Assembly (NCBI GenBank): GCA_038326775.1
Contig: JBBQKJ010000009.1
Location: forward strand, 17,050-81,049
Reading direction: 5' to 3'
From: DYIU01 sp038326775
GTDB taxonomy: Bacteria > Actinomycetota > Geothermincolia > Fen-727 > Anoxymicrobiaceae
Length of the DNA: 64,000 bases
Below are positions 15,706-24,710 of the stretch, piece by piece. Each line of letters begins with the position of its first letter. Positions within the stretch are counted from its first letter, which is position 1. Both the position numbers and the translations under genes were made by a program. A model generated the notes under the pieces. It searched no databases, had not been told where the DNA came from, and was given only the letters and a program-made list of their open reading frames with translations.

Positions 15706-16311
15706 TTAATCTATTAGTATTTCTTCGAGGGGTTTGCGGGGGCGGGCGGGCGGCGACTGGGCCGGGTAGCCGAGGGTCAGAAGGACGAGCACCTTGCAGG
15801 TCTCCGGGATCTCCAGCAGCTCCTCGACCCTGGCGGCCTCGAAAGCGCGGACCCAGCAGGTCGCAAGGCCGAGCGCTGTCGCCGCGAGCGCCATGTGCTC
15901 GGTGGCGATGGCCACGTTGATAGCCCCGTTCACGATAACGCGCTCGGGGTCGAGTTCTTTGTCTTTGCTACGTCGCACCTGCCGGAGCATCATCTCGAGG
16001 CCGGGCCTGACCTTTCCCTTGAGCACCAGTTCCAGGGTGCGCTTGCCCCTTTCGGCGAACGCCTCGAAGTCGAGACAGCAGGCTATCACCACCGGAGCCT
16101 CCTCGACGAACTTCTGCCCGTAGGCGAACCCCCTCAACTGTTTCTTCGTCTCCGGGTCGGTAACGACGTCGAACTTCCAGGATTGAGTGTTGCTGGTGGA
16201 GGGCGCGACGCGGGCCGCTTCCAGCACCCTGTCGATGAGCTCCCGCGGTACGGCCTCATCGCGGTATTTGCGCACCGAGCGCCTCGTCTCTATCGCTTCG
16301 AAAAGGTCCAT
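15706..16311 (-). CDS. nitroreductase-family FMN flavoprotein
   Basis: A 201-residue nitroreductase-fold protein, usually a homodimer with FMN at the interface, using NAD(P)H to reduce nitro, quinone or related groups. Visible features are the N-terminal ETRRSVRKYRDEAV FMN phosphate-binding block, AARVAPSTSNTQSWKF, and the C-terminal MALAATALGLATCWV and VLLTLGYP segments. There is no fused ferredoxin domain. AGGAGG precedes the ATG. It is divergent from the FtsX-type permease. The physiological substrate cannot be assigned. Confidence 0.87.
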   Translation of the reverse strand: MDLFEAIETRRSVRKYRDEAVPRELIDRVLEAARVAPSTSNTQSWKFDVVTDPETKKQLRGFAYGQKFVEEAPVVIACCLDFEAFAERGKRTLELVLKGKVRPGLEMMLRQVRRSKDKELDPERVIVNGAINVAIATEHMALAATALGLATCWVRAFEAARVEELLEIPETCKVLVLLTLGYPAQSPPARPRKPLEEILID

Positions 16312-16400
16312 CTGGTAACCTCCTGAATATCAGAAGCACCGGGCGCGAGCTTCTGACGTTAGATTATCACGAAGGGCGTTGTTCCGCGGAAAGGAAGCGC

Positions 16401-18779
16401 TTGAGCAATCTCAACAGGAAGCTCGTCCGCGACCTGCTCACGCACTGGGCGCAGGTCGGGGCGATAATAGTGGTGATGGCGCTGGGGATAATCATGTTCT
16501 CGGGGCCGCTGCTCGCGCAGCGCGACCTGAGGGACTCCGTTGATGACATATACAGGCGCACCCGCTACGAGGATTTCGGCGCCACGGTCGAGTCGGCGCC
16601 CCGGGCGGTGGTCGCCCGGGTGGCCGGCCTGCGGAATGTGTTGGCCGTGGAGGGACGGCTCTCGGCTGACCTACAGGCGAGCGTCAAGGGCCGCGGGCTC
16701 ACTATCAGGATGATCTCGCTGCCCGAGACCGGCAGGCCGACGGTCAACGACGTACTGTTGAAGTCCGGCAGCTTCCTGGCGCCCGGGGCGGCCGGCGAGT
16801 GCCTCGCGGAGCATCACCTGGCAACGGAATACGGCCTCGAACAGGGCGATACCGTCTCGATCACAACCGTGGGGGGCGAGGTGCCGTTGCGCGTGGCCGG
16901 CTCGGTGGTGAGCCCGGAGTATCTCCGGCTCGTCCGCAGCCGCGCCGAGTACGTCACCGACCCGGCTCAATTCGGCGTCGTCTTCGTGAGGTACGGCGAA
17001 GCCGCAAGGCTCCTCGGCCTTGCGGACACCGTCAACGACATCGCCGCACGGGTCCGCAACAAAGACGCCCTCGCGGCTACCATGACCGAGACCAGGAAGC
17101 TTCTGGAGCCTTACAACGTGACCGGCCTGAGCGCCGGGAGCGACGAGCCGGGGGCGGCGACTCTCGACCTGGAGATAAACGACATAGGCAAGCTGGCGCT
17201 GTTTTTCGCTGTCCTGCTTCTGGCGGTGGCCTCGCTCGCCCTTTACATAACCATGACCCAGATCGTTTTCTCGCAGCAGCGCGAGATAGGGGTGGCCCGC
17301 GCCCTGGGTTACGGCAAGGGCGTCATCATCAAACATTACCTCGGCTACGGCGCTTTGCTCGGGGCCGCGGGAGGCGTGCTGGGCGTGGTCGCCGGTTACT
17401 TCCTTTCACGCCTTTTCATCGGCATCTACGCGGGCACCTTCGAGCTTCCCTTTGTCCGAGTCTCGCTCTACCCCTGGATAGCGATAGCCGGGGTCGCGGT
17501 TGCCGTCCTCTTCTCGACAGCCGGCGCGCTGGTCCCGGCAAGGCACGCAGTCCGCATGAAGCCAGCGGAGGCGATGAGGGTAGAGACCGGGCTTATCCTG
17601 GGAAAGGTCAGGCACGCCCGCGGGCACGGGATCACCGGCAGGCTCGGCTTCCCGGCGTGGCTGCGGTTCACTTTTCGCAACCTCGCGCGCAACCGCAGGC
17701 GGACGTTTTTCACCTGCCTGGGCGTCATCGGCACATTGTGTCTCCTGATTACCGCCGCCGGTGGCCGGGACTCGCTCGGCTACGCAGTCGACAAGTACCT
17801 GAACGGCGTCCTCCTCTGGGACGTGGGAGCACTCTGGCAGAGCGGCCCCGCCGGGCCCGACACGCTTGCGCGGGTGCGCGCAATCGATGGCGTCACCGCG
17901 GTGGAGCCTTTTATCGAAGCGCCTGCCATGGTGGTATTCCGCGGCAGAGCGGCGGACGTCCAGGTGCAGGCGTACAGCTCGGACACGACTATGCGTGGTG
18001 ACTACCCTACCCCCGGCTCCCGCGCCCGGCCTGGCCCGGTGGAGGTGGTCCTGAACCGGGGCATCAAGAAGAAGCTCCCCGTAAAGGTGGGCGACCGGGT
18101 CACCTTGAGCACCCCCCTGGGCTCACTGCCTTTCAAGGTAGCGGGCTTCGTGAGCGAGCCGTTCGGTGGGGTCTCCTACGTGGACCTGGGCTATATCCAG
18201 AGACTGTTCTCAGCGGCCACCGGCGTTCCCGGGGCGTTCAACGGTGTGGTGGTAAAGACGGAGGCAGGAAGCACCGCCCGGGTCGCGGACGCGCTTCGAG
18301 AGCTCCCGGTTGTCTCCCAGGTGGTGACCAAGGCTGGCATCCTCAGGGTCTTCGACGAGCTGGTGGGCGCGGTAAGGACCCTGTTCGTCATGTTCTATTT
18401 CATGGCCTTCGCCATGGGGTTCGCCATCCTGTTCTCGATGACAACGGTCAACCTGCTCGAGAGGGGGCGCGAGGTCGCCACTATCAGGACGATGGGGGCC
18501 GGCAGGGCGAGGATATTCTCCTTCGTGACCGTGGAGACCATGGCCGTGGTGGCACTGGCGCTTGTCCCGGGCATCCTCCTCGGCCGCCTGTTGGAGTGGG
18601 TCGTCATCGAGAAGCTATTGAGCTCTGACAGGCTAGCCCCGGACGCGGTCATATCAGGAGTGACGTTGGTTCTCGTGATAGTCGCTGCGCTGGTGGTCCT
18701 GGTGCTCTCAGAGTTGCCCTCCGTCAGGCGCCTCTGGCGCCTCGACCTCGCGACGGCAACCAGGGAGCGCGCCGACTAG
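16401..18779 (+). CDS. FtsX/MacB-type ABC transporter permease
   Basis: A 792-residue membrane protein with two copies of the FtsX-like permease domain. An N-terminal TM segment (AIIVVMALGIIMFSG) is followed by a large extracytoplasmic MacB-like region, a three-TM FtsX domain at about residues 265-400, a second N-terminal-like TM near 430, another periplasmic-type domain, and a final FtsX domain at about 660-785. The motif QREIGVARALGYGKG in the first and GREVATIRTMGAGRARI in the second are the cytoplasmic coupling helices to the ATPase. No ABC ATPase gene is adjacent. The TTG start follows GGAAAGGAAG. Its TAG stop lies inside the CTAG shared with the convergent kinase. Confidence 0.85.
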   Translation: MSNLNRKLVRDLLTHWAQVGAIIVVMALGIIMFSGPLLAQRDLRDSVDDIYRRTRYEDFGATVESAPRAVVARVAGLRNVLAVEGRLSADLQASVKGRGLTIRMISLPETGRPTVNDVLLKSGSFLAPGAAGECLAEHHLATEYGLEQGDTVSITTVGGEVPLRVAGSVVSPEYLRLVRSRAEYVTDPAQFGVVFVRYGEAARLLGLADTVNDIAARVRNKDALAATMTETRKLLEPYNVTGLSAGSDEPGAATLDLEINDIGKLALFFAVLLLAVASLALYITMTQIVFSQQREIGVARALGYGKGVIIKHYLGYGALLGAAGGVLGVVAGYFLSRLFIGIYAGTFELPFVRVSLYPWIAIAGVAVAVLFSTAGALVPARHAVRMKPAEAMRVETGLILGKVRHARGHGITGRLGFPAWLRFTFRNLARNRRRTFFTCLGVIGTLCLLITAAGGRDSLGYAVDKYLNGVLLWDVGALWQSGPAGPDTLARVRAIDGVTAVEPFIEAPAMVVFRGRAADVQVQAYSSDTTMRGDYPTPGSRARPGPVEVVLNRGIKKKLPVKVGDRVTLSTPLGSLPFKVAGFVSEPFGGVSYVDLGYIQRLFSAATGVPGAFNGVVVKTEAGSTARVADALRELPVVSQVVTKAGILRVFDELVGAVRTLFVMFYFMAFAMGFAILFSMTTVNLLERGREVATIRTMGAGRARIFSFVTVETMAVVALALVPGILLGRLLEWVVIEKLLSSDRLAPDAVISGVTLVLVIVAALVVLVLSELPSVRRLWRLDLATATRERAD

Positions 18780-20176
18780 CTCGCGGGGATCGAGAAGCAG
18801 AACGTGGTGCCCCCACCCTTGTGGCTTTCCACCCATATGCGGCCGCCGTGAGCCTCGACTATCCCCTTGGATATCGCGAGCCCGAGCCCGACCCCCTGCT
18901 TGCCGCCCCTCGACTCGGTGTCCAGGCTGAAGAATTTTTCGAAGACTTCCCGGTGAAGCTCGGGGGGTATGCCCGACCCCGTGTCCGCGACCGAGAAGAT
19001 AGTGTTGTCCGTGTTGGAGACCACCTTCACCGTGACCTCGCCCTCGTCGGTGAACTTCAGCGCGTTATCCACCAGGTTGGTGAGCACCTGCTCGACGCGG
19101 CCCGGGTCGAACCTCCCGGGGCCCCGCCCGTCGGGGCTTTCAAGCGTTATCCCGAGGCCCTTTGCCGCGAACGCGACCTCGAAATTCCGCACAACCCGCG
19201 AGGCGAGGTCGACCGCGTCCGCCTCCTGCGGTTCCAGCTTGAGCTGGCCGGACTCGATGCGGGTCATGTCCATCAGGTCGTCGACCAGGTTGGTGAGCCT
19301 GGCCACGCCGCGGTCCAGTATCCTGATGAGCTCCTCTCGCTCCCCGGGGGAGCCGTCGGCCTGCAGCGACCGCATGGCGCTGAGGCTGCTCTCGATGGCG
19401 CCGAGCGGCGCCCTCAGCTCGTGGGATACCATCGACACAAGCTCGGTCTTCAGGCGGTCGAGCTCATGCAGGCGGTCGTTTGCCTGCTCGAGGCGCACTA
19501 TTGTCTGTCGCATGAAGCTCTCGTACTGGACACGCTCGCTCATGTTTCGGACCATTGCCCACGCGCCGCTCGGCTCACCGCCGGCGTCGTAGACGACCCA
19601 GGCGCGCGTGCTTACCGGGAGCCGCGAGCCATCCTGCCTAAGGTATTCTTTCATGTACTCGTCGGAGTATCCGGAGTTCTTCATCTGGCTGTCCACGATG
19701 TCCTCGTCCACCTGGTGCCAATCGGCCGGGGTCAGCTCGCGGTAGGTCATCTCCTTGAGGTCTTCGCTCTCATAGCCGAGCATGCCGGCGAACGCCTGGT
19801 TGCACTCCAGTATCCGGCCGGAGTTGTCGGTGTAGACGATGCCGTCGGCCGAGCTCTGGAAAAGGGCCCTGTAGCGCTCCTGCGACTCGTGCATCTTATC
19901 TTCCAGCAGCGCTTGACCGGCGCTCGCCCGCAGCAAGGCGCCCCTGGCGTACAGGTAGGCGGCGGCGACAATGACCAGGATAAGGGTGGTGAAGATGAGA
20001 AAAGCGGTCAGAAAAAGCCCGCGGTTGATGTCGCCTATCCACAGGTAGATGATGCCGGTGACCGACATCGCCAGCTCGGCGGTGATGAAGGTGATGATGG
20101 CCAGCCACTTCAGGTTTCGTGCGACCTCGTAACCGGGCGCCCCGGGAAGCGATGAGCTTTCGTTCTTTTCGCGCAT
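18776..20176 (-). CDS. membrane PAS-domain sensor histidine kinase
   Basis: This kinase of about 466 residues has two N-terminal TM helices (about 24-45 and 54-77) and then a PAS domain at about 100-215 (RYRALFQSSADGIVYTDNSG). The HisKA box has SHELRAPLGAI with the phospho-accepting His at about 252. The HATPase_c domain shows DNALKF, ADTGSGIP and a GLGLAISKGIVEAHGG lid. It would autophosphorylate and pass the phosphate to an unlinked receiver; no classical response regulator is adjacent. The ATG at 20176 was taken, though a GTG two codons earlier is possible. The stop overlaps the FtsX-permease stop through CTAG. Confidence 0.88.
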   Translation of the reverse strand: MREKNESSSLPGAPGYEVARNLKWLAIITFITAELAMSVTGIIYLWIGDINRGLFLTAFLIFTTLILVIVAAAYLYARGALLRASAGQALLEDKMHESQERYRALFQSSADGIVYTDNSGRILECNQAFAGMLGYESEDLKEMTYRELTPADWHQVDEDIVDSQMKNSGYSDEYMKEYLRQDGSRLPVSTRAWVVYDAGGEPSGAWAMVRNMSERVQYESFMRQTIVRLEQANDRLHELDRLKTELVSMVSHELRAPLGAIESSLSAMRSLQADGSPGEREELIRILDRGVARLTNLVDDLMDMTRIESGQLKLEPQEADAVDLASRVVRNFEVAFAAKGLGITLESPDGRGPGRFDPGRVEQVLTNLVDNALKFTDEGEVTVKVVSNTDNTIFSVADTGSGIPPELHREVFEKFFSLDTESRGGKQGVGLGLAISKGIVEAHGGRIWVESHKGGGTTFCFSIPAS

Positions 20177-20256
20177 TATCACTCGATTCGACGACAGTCA
20201 CAGAGTTCGTTAGCGAGACCAAGTGCCCCCGGGGCCAGGCCCCTCCAGCGATCTCC

Positions 20257-22974
20257 CTAGCGGTCTTTCATGGAAAACTCGAAGCAGGCGCCGGGCTTTC
20301 CGCTGGCTTTCACCGACCCGTCGTACAACTTGATTATCCTGTCCACGATGGCGAGCCCGATGCCGGTGAAACCGTTCTCGCCCTTGAAGAAAGGCAGGAA
20401 GATGTCCAGCGCGTCCTCGGGGGCTATCCCCGGCCCGTTGTCCTTCACGACATATGCGTGGCCGTCAGGCCCACAACCCAGGTAACTGATCTCTACCACG
20501 GGGTCGCGATCGTGGTTGTGCTTGATGGCGTTGTCTATGAAGTTACTGAACAGCTGATAAACATGTGTCTGGTTGGCTCTTACTTTGCCGAGGTCGCCAG
20601 CCACACGCACCACCGCGTTTCTATCCTGAATCAAGGCGGCGCGCTCCTCGATTATCCGGGCCACGGTCGCGGAGACGTCAACCTCGGAGATGTCCTCAGG
20701 CTCGCGCCCCGCCATGGCGAGGGCGAGCAGGTCCTTGATGAGCTCCTTCGCCTGGACTACGCTCAAACCGATGATTTCGGCTATCCTCCGTATTTCCGCC
20801 CCGATGTCGGATACCTCGTCGCGCTTTTCCCACAACCGGGTAAGGGTGTCCGAGGCGAGCTTGATGGCGGTAAGGGGGCTCTGGAGATCGTGGGAAACGG
20901 TACGCGCGTAACCCTCGAGCTCGCTGTTCAGACGCCACAGGGCGTCATCCGCCAGCTTGCTCTCGGTTATGTCCCGGCTCGCTATGACCGCCCCTGTCAG
21001 CATGCCGCCATCGTCCGTAAGCGGCACGCCTACGGACTCCAACCACAGGTAGTGACCGTCGGCGTGCCTCAAGCGGTAGGTGACCCTGGCCGGCTCGAAA
21101 ACGCGGAGCACCTCCGCCAGCGATTCCATGTAGACCTCGATGTCGTCGGGATGGACCAGGTCGAGGAACTCGAACGCCGACCTGCCGAGGGCTTCGGCGG
21201 GGTCGTAGCCGAGTAGCCTGCCGTATGAAGGGCTGACGTATTGGTAAGCGCCATTGACGTCGATAAGGGCAATGACGTCTTCCATGTTATCGGTGATCAT
21301 GCCCAGCTGCTGCTCTCGCTCGCGAAGCTGCTCCTCTGCACGGATGCGGTCGGTTATGTCTATCGCGGTAACCGCGACATACGCGTCATCCACCTCGTTG
21401 CTCGTGATGAGCACACCGTTCATGAGCATGGGGAAGACGGAACCGTCTTTGTGCAGGTGCCACACCTCCCGGGCGCTGAAGCTTCCCTCGGTTGACAGCT
21501 CGTCGGCGAGCGCAAGCAGCCCTTCCGCCTGCTCCTCGGTGTCGTGCAGGAGGATCAGGTTCTGACCGAGCAGCTCTTCGGGTTCGTAGCCGTGGACCCG
21601 TGCCATATAAGGGTTAATGTAGATAAGCTCGTAGTCCATGTTGCTCATGCCGATTCCGTAGTTGGCGTTGTCGGCAATCGTCTTGAACTGCTTTGTCTCC
21701 GCCTCGGCTTTTCTGCGGCGGGTGATGTCGCGCGCGTTTACCACCACCCTCAGCTCTCCGGCGGCGTCCGTGAAGCTCTTGGCGGCGGCTTCCAGGGTGC
21801 GCCAGGACCCGTCCTCGTGCAGGAATCTGCACTCCAGGACGCCCACCGGCTCACCGCCGCTCGCGACCTGCCGGTGCGTCTCGAGCAGGGCGGCCTGGTC
21901 GTCGGGGTGGACCATGTCGAAAATTGTCTTGCCCATGAACTCGTCGAGTGTGTAACCAAGGACGTGCTCGCTGGCGCTGTTGCTGTCCAGGAAGGTGCCC
22001 CTGCTGTCGAAGATCGCTATTATGTCCATGGAATTCTCGAAGACGGTGCGTAACTGCTCCGTGCTGGCCCGCAGGGCCTCCCGCGCCAGTTCGAGCTCTG
22101 CCGCCTCCTGCTGGAGCCTGGCGTAAGCGTATGCCAGTTCGGACATGGGCTCCTCGACGATTTCCTCCAGCTTGTCGCGGCGAGGATCTTGATCGTCCCG
22201 GGCGCCCCCCCGCCCCCCCGCCAGGCGCCCGATCCCGCAGAAGCCTATCGGGACCCCGTCGCGGTTGCGCAGCACCTGCCCGGAAAGCTCGCAGGGCTTC
22301 TTTTCGCCGGTCCTGGTGAGCAAGGTCAACTCGTCGAGAGCCGCGACGCCCCCCCCTTTCATTTTCGCCAGGCTCGAGGTGAGCACGTCCGCTTCCTCGG
22401 GCGCGAACAGGTCGAGGACGTTCATGGACGCGAGCTCGGTATCGCCGTAGCCGGTCACCTCGCCCAATCTGCGGTTCCACCTGAACAGGTTGCCTTCGAT
22501 GTCGAGCACCACGAACAGGTCGGGCAGGGAGTTGAGCGAGTCCTCGATGAACGTCTTCTCGTCGAGCAGCTCCTTCTCTACGCGCTTGAGGGAGACTTCG
22601 GACAGGACCTCCTCGACCGCGTCGGCCAGGTTGGCGGGGAGGAGGGAGCCTTTGACCACGTAACCGGATGCGCGTGACCGGAAGGAGCGGGCGGCAGTCT
22701 CCTCGTCGCCGTGGCCGGTGACCATTATCACCGGCGGGTGCTCCAGCTTCTCGGTTATCTCGTCCAGCAGGTCCAGGCCCGCGCCGTCCGGAAGCCTGTA
22801 GTCGAGGGTGATTACGTCGTATTGGCGAGATGTCATCATCCGCCGCGCCGATGCGCAGTCGGGGGCTATCTCGGAGTTCATTTCGAACTTCGTGCGCAGT
22901 AGCTTTTTGACCAGGCCGGCCATTTCGGCATCGTCTTCGATTATGAGAGCCCTCATCTTCGCGCCAGTTTCCAT
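20257..22974 (-). CDS. receiver-PAS4-histidine kinase (receiver at the N-terminus)
   Basis: A soluble 905-residue kinase. The N-terminal receiver (about 7-125) is intact, with acidic residues at 13-15, phospho-acceptor Asp58 in ITLDYRLPDG, and Lys in YVVKGS. Four PAS domains follow (about 145-250, 315-430, 435-550, 560-675); three begin or end with the classic LGYxxxEhxG and VHPDD motifs. A HisKA domain with VSHDLQSPLTAI and an HATPase_c domain with NFIDNAIKHN, KDNGPGIAPE and TGIGLAIVDRI close the protein. There are no TM segments, so it senses in the cytoplasm and can be phosphorylated by another kinase. The ATG at 22974 has GAGGA upstream. Confidence 0.88.
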   Translation of the reverse strand: METGAKMRALIIEDDAEMAGLVKKLLRTKFEMNSEIAPDCASARRMMTSRQYDVITLDYRLPDGAGLDLLDEITEKLEHPPVIMVTGHGDEETAARSFRSRASGYVVKGSLLPANLADAVEEVLSEVSLKRVEKELLDEKTFIEDSLNSLPDLFVVLDIEGNLFRWNRRLGEVTGYGDTELASMNVLDLFAPEEADVLTSSLAKMKGGGVAALDELTLLTRTGEKKPCELSGQVLRNRDGVPIGFCGIGRLAGGRGGARDDQDPRRDKLEEIVEEPMSELAYAYARLQQEAAELELAREALRASTEQLRTVFENSMDIIAIFDSRGTFLDSNSASEHVLGYTLDEFMGKTIFDMVHPDDQAALLETHRQVASGGEPVGVLECRFLHEDGSWRTLEAAAKSFTDAAGELRVVVNARDITRRRKAEAETKQFKTIADNANYGIGMSNMDYELIYINPYMARVHGYEPEELLGQNLILLHDTEEQAEGLLALADELSTEGSFSAREVWHLHKDGSVFPMLMNGVLITSNEVDDAYVAVTAIDITDRIRAEEQLREREQQLGMITDNMEDVIALIDVNGAYQYVSPSYGRLLGYDPAEALGRSAFEFLDLVHPDDIEVYMESLAEVLRVFEPARVTYRLRHADGHYLWLESVGVPLTDDGGMLTGAVIASRDITESKLADDALWRLNSELEGYARTVSHDLQSPLTAIKLASDTLTRLWEKRDEVSDIGAEIRRIAEIIGLSVVQAKELIKDLLALAMAGREPEDISEVDVSATVARIIEERAALIQDRNAVVRVAGDLGKVRANQTHVYQLFSNFIDNAIKHNHDRDPVVEISYLGCGPDGHAYVVKDNGPGIAPEDALDIFLPFFKGENGFTGIGLAIVDRIIKLYDGSVKASGKPGACFEFSMKDR

Positions 22975-23097
22975 CGTCCATTTCCTCGTCAGCAAACAGG
23001 GTTACCGAGAGAGCACATTTCAGTTTAAACCGCTCCGCCGCCGCTCCGCCCCCTCATATTACCATTTAACGGGGTATTAACAAAGAAGAGCAGGAGT

Positions 23098-23202
23098 CCC
23101 TGACCCCGCCAGGAATTCACCCCGGGGTCAGGCACCCTGACATGAATTCTTGGCCGCATCCGTGTGTTACGGATGCAAATTCATGTCAGGGTGCCTGACC
23201 CC
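23098..23202. repeat. compound palindromic repeat (REP/MITE-like)
   Basis: A 25-nt arm starting GGGGTCAGGCACCCTGACAT (23124-23148) has an exact reverse complement at 23178-23202. The 29-nt loop contains a smaller stem, GCATCCGT against ACGGATGC. A third, inverted partial arm CCCTGACCCC precedes it at 23098. The outer arms match the palindrome at 12558-12605 except for small changes. It lies between a kinase start and a flavoprotein stop. Confidence 0.75.
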
Positions 23203-23245
23203 AACATGAAAACGCGATAAGGCGGCTTCACGGCGACGGCCTCGC

Positions 23246-24577
23246 TCAGCGATTCAGCAGGCGCTCGGCGGCCTTTACGCCGGAGGTGAGTGCCGCCTCC
23301 ACCGAGGGCATGCCGAAGTACTCGCCCACCAGGAGCAGGCTGCCGTAGTCGCGCAGGGCGACCTTGAGCTTCTGCACGTCGCGGATCTGTCCCGGAGTAG
23401 AAAGGCATACCGCCTCCGGCCAGCGGAATATCTCGCAGAACAGCGGGTCGGGGAACGAGGGCACCAGCGTCTTTATCTCGCCTACGACTCTGTCCTTCAC
23501 CTCGTCGTCGCTCATCTCCAGCATCTGGCGCGCGTGGTCCGCGTACGTGTAGGCGTGGATGATACCCCTGTCGGCGGGCGCGTACCCGGGGGCCTTAACG
23601 GCGTTGTCCGTGATGCCGGAGAAGCTGAAGTTTCCTTCCTTGCGAGGGGGGACGATGGCGTACAGCTTCCCGAGCGGCCTGTCCGGCACTGCAAGCATCA
23701 CGTGCGTGCAGGCGCTGTAGCTGAGGCCGGCGAGCGTATCCAGCATAGACTGCGGCAGGCCGGGAAGCAGCGCGGCGGCTTCACCGGCGAGAGTTGCGCA
23801 AACGACGGAATCGGCCTCTATGAACCCTGTCTTTCCACCGTCCTCGAACTCGACTCCTTTGACCTTCTTGCCCTCCAGGACTATCCGCTTGACCGCGGTG
23901 TTGAGCCTGATGTCCTTTACCCTGCTAGACAGCGACTCTGCGAGGAAGCCAATACCCTTGTTGAAAGTGGACAGACCTGGGGCAAAATACCAGGACAGTG
24001 CCAGGCCGTACGCGGCCGAGATATCCTCGGGCATGCCGAGGGTCAGCGCGCTCGCCACAAGCTGGGCGATGTACTCCAGTATCTCGTCGCCGAAATCCTG
24101 CCTTACGTAGGTCGCGAAATCGATGTCGTCGAGCTCGACCGCCTTCAGGGGATCGTTGAAATCGAGTTTCTTTCCCAGCAGGGCCGTCCTGGCGCCGAAC
24201 TTCATGAGATTGAGGCGGCCGCGGTGTGACAGGAGTTTGATGCCTTTCATGGCATCCAGGGGGTGCAGGATGTTCTCCTTCGGGTCCATGGAAGCCACGT
24301 GTATGGTGCCGTCCCTCAGCACTCCCGCAAATGGACGAAAAGTGACGAGCTCGTCCCTTATGCCCATTTTGTCGAGGAGGTCGAACATGGTGTGGTAGCG
24401 CGAGAAAAGGAACTGCGCACCGAGGTCGAGCGTTATCCCGTCCCTCACGGAGCCGTGTATCCTGCCTCCGCTGAACTCTCTTTTCTCGAGCACCGTATAA
24501 TCGGCGCCCGCCATCTCGAGAGTGTAGGCGGCAGCGAGTCCCGCGGCGCCTCCGCCGACGATGACCGTCTTTCCCAT
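23246..24577 (-). CDS. FAD-dependent amine-oxidase/protoporphyrinogen-oxidase-like protein
   Basis: A flavoprotein of about 443 residues with an N-terminal Rossmann FAD motif (VIVGGGAAGLAAAYTLE...LEKREFSGGRI) and the amine-oxidase-type GGRI and LDLGAQF blocks. The C-terminal FAD-contact region has LLVGEYFGMPSVEAALTSG, with the usual G-E/D and S-V-E-A-A pattern. Relatives include protoporphyrinogen oxidase, phytoene desaturase and monoamine oxidase, and the substrate here is not deducible. It is clearly paralogous to the protein at 47312-48640. Two ATGs are adjacent (24580 and 24577), and the second has the better spacing from GGAGG. Confidence 0.82.
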   Translation of the reverse strand: MGKTVIVGGGAAGLAAAYTLEMAGADYTVLEKREFSGGRIHGSVRDGITLDLGAQFLFSRYHTMFDLLDKMGIRDELVTFRPFAGVLRDGTIHVASMDPKENILHPLDAMKGIKLLSHRGRLNLMKFGARTALLGKKLDFNDPLKAVELDDIDFATYVRQDFGDEILEYIAQLVASALTLGMPEDISAAYGLALSWYFAPGLSTFNKGIGFLAESLSSRVKDIRLNTAVKRIVLEGKKVKGVEFEDGGKTGFIEADSVVCATLAGEAAALLPGLPQSMLDTLAGLSYSACTHVMLAVPDRPLGKLYAIVPPRKEGNFSFSGITDNAVKAPGYAPADRGIIHAYTYADHARQMLEMSDDEVKDRVVGEIKTLVPSFPDPLFCEIFRWPEAVCLSTPGQIRDVQKLKVALRDYGSLLLVGEYFGMPSVEAALTSGVKAAERLLNR

Positions 24578-24710
24578 CATGACCTCCTCGTTGGGTAATT
24601 GAGCCCGCCCCGGCGGTCCTGCTCGAGCCGCGCGTGCGGCCGGGGGCGAATGGGCCTACAGGAGTATACCAGAAAGCCGCGGCCTGGAGTCACAACTATT
24701 GACCGTGCGT

